From assembly GCA_003222855.1 (NCBI GenBank), contig QHXH01000150.1:1-5105 (forward strand): a stretch of DNA of 5,105 nucleotides, written 5' to 3'. Positions 4,962 to 5,105 of the stretch are shown piece by piece. Positions within the stretch are counted from its first letter, which is position 1, and every line of letters starts with the position of its first letter. The notes under the pieces are model-generated. The model searched no databases. It worked only from the letters and a program-made list of their open reading frames with translations, and was not told the origin of the DNA. The DNA is from Acidobacteriota bacterium. GTDB lineage: Bacteria; Acidobacteriota; Blastocatellia; Pyrinomonadales; Pyrinomonadaceae. A program made the translations under genes and the position numbers.

Positions 4962-4969
4962 ACTCCTTT
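4962..4969 (-). promoter_or_regulatory. Shine-Dalgarno of fabI, unusually far from the ATG
   Basis: Minus-strand AAAGGAGT lies 13 nt before the fabI ATG, longer than the common 5-9 nt. No alternative start exists between it and the ATG, because the in-frame TTG is followed by a TAG. It sits in the 28-bp gap after the upstream gene's stop, consistent with co-transcription. Confidence 0.55.
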
Positions 4970-4976
4970 CTGCACG

Positions 4977-5105
4977 TCATGGTTTGAATTCACTTCGCAA
5001 TTTATCTTCATAAGCAAGCTGACGTTTCTTTATTTCATCGCGCCACGACGGAGATGATTGAACCAGGGCCGCGTGGGCCGCGCTGCCACCACCAGCGATG
5101 ATGAA
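4977..5105 (-). CDS. 3' end of an unidentified gene upstream of fabI
   Basis: The frame is open from the window edge to TGA at 4977-4979, giving 42 residues: a Gly/Ala-rich start (FIIAGGGSAAHAALVQ) and a charged helical tail (WRDEIKKRQLAYEDKLRSEFKP). The other two minus frames hit stops well before. The codons look ordinary, and the stop lies 28 bp before fabI with the fabI Shine-Dalgarno in the gap, which is what an upstream operon gene would show. I do not recognise the family; too little is visible to assign a function. The C-terminal charged helix suggests a soluble protein. Confidence 0.6.
   Translation of the reverse strand, partial: FIIAGGGSAAHAALVQSSPSWRDEIKKRQLAYEDKLRSEFKP

Overview
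The window looks like ordinary chromosomal DNA of a Gram-negative, moderately GC-rich bacterium. I infer an Acidobacteriota-type genome, perhaps Blastocatellia, from the style of the proteins (a short signal-peptide TPR/BamD-like protein, a zinc-ribbon plus DUF2007 protein with a CPxD second knuckle) and from gene borders filled with small palindromes and degenerate heptamer repeats. That assignment is an inference and not proven. I see no phage, IS transposase, CRISPR array, tRNA or rRNA.

Plus strand, 1-3406: the 3' part of an S-methyl-5'-thioadenosine phosphorylase gene (mtnP, cut by the window edge) is followed by a secreted BamD/TPR-like small protein, a PfkB/ribokinase-family kinase, a zinc-ribbon/DUF2007 protein and the divalent-cation tolerance protein CutA. 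Minus strand, 5105-3367: the last 42 codons of an unidentified gene, then fabI (NADH-dependent enoyl-ACP reductase), then a LOG-family nucleotide monophosphate phosphoribohydrolase. The two sets converge, and the last 40 bp of cutA and of the LOG gene overlap tail to tail with no clear terminator between them.

Functionally the genes are mostly housekeeping: methylthioadenosine/purine salvage (mtnP, possibly linked to the PfkB kinase and conceptually to the phosphoribohydrolase), fatty-acid elongation (fabI), envelope (BamD-like) and metal tolerance (cutA). I see no defence or biosynthetic cluster.

The structure that gene calls do not explain lies between the genes. The spacer 1280-1398 reads as a degenerate 7-nt periodic array. 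Spacer 2832-3067 holds a degenerate long inverted repeat. Short near-perfect palindromes sit at gene borders: at the pfkB stop, just before the DUF2007 start, across the cutA start codon, and twice, in inverted orientation, between fabI and the LOG gene. Several share a core CT-NN-AG (CTTCAG, CTGAAG, CTAAAG) with different but complementary arms. This is the best candidate here for an undescribed repeat family. It cannot be proven from one window.
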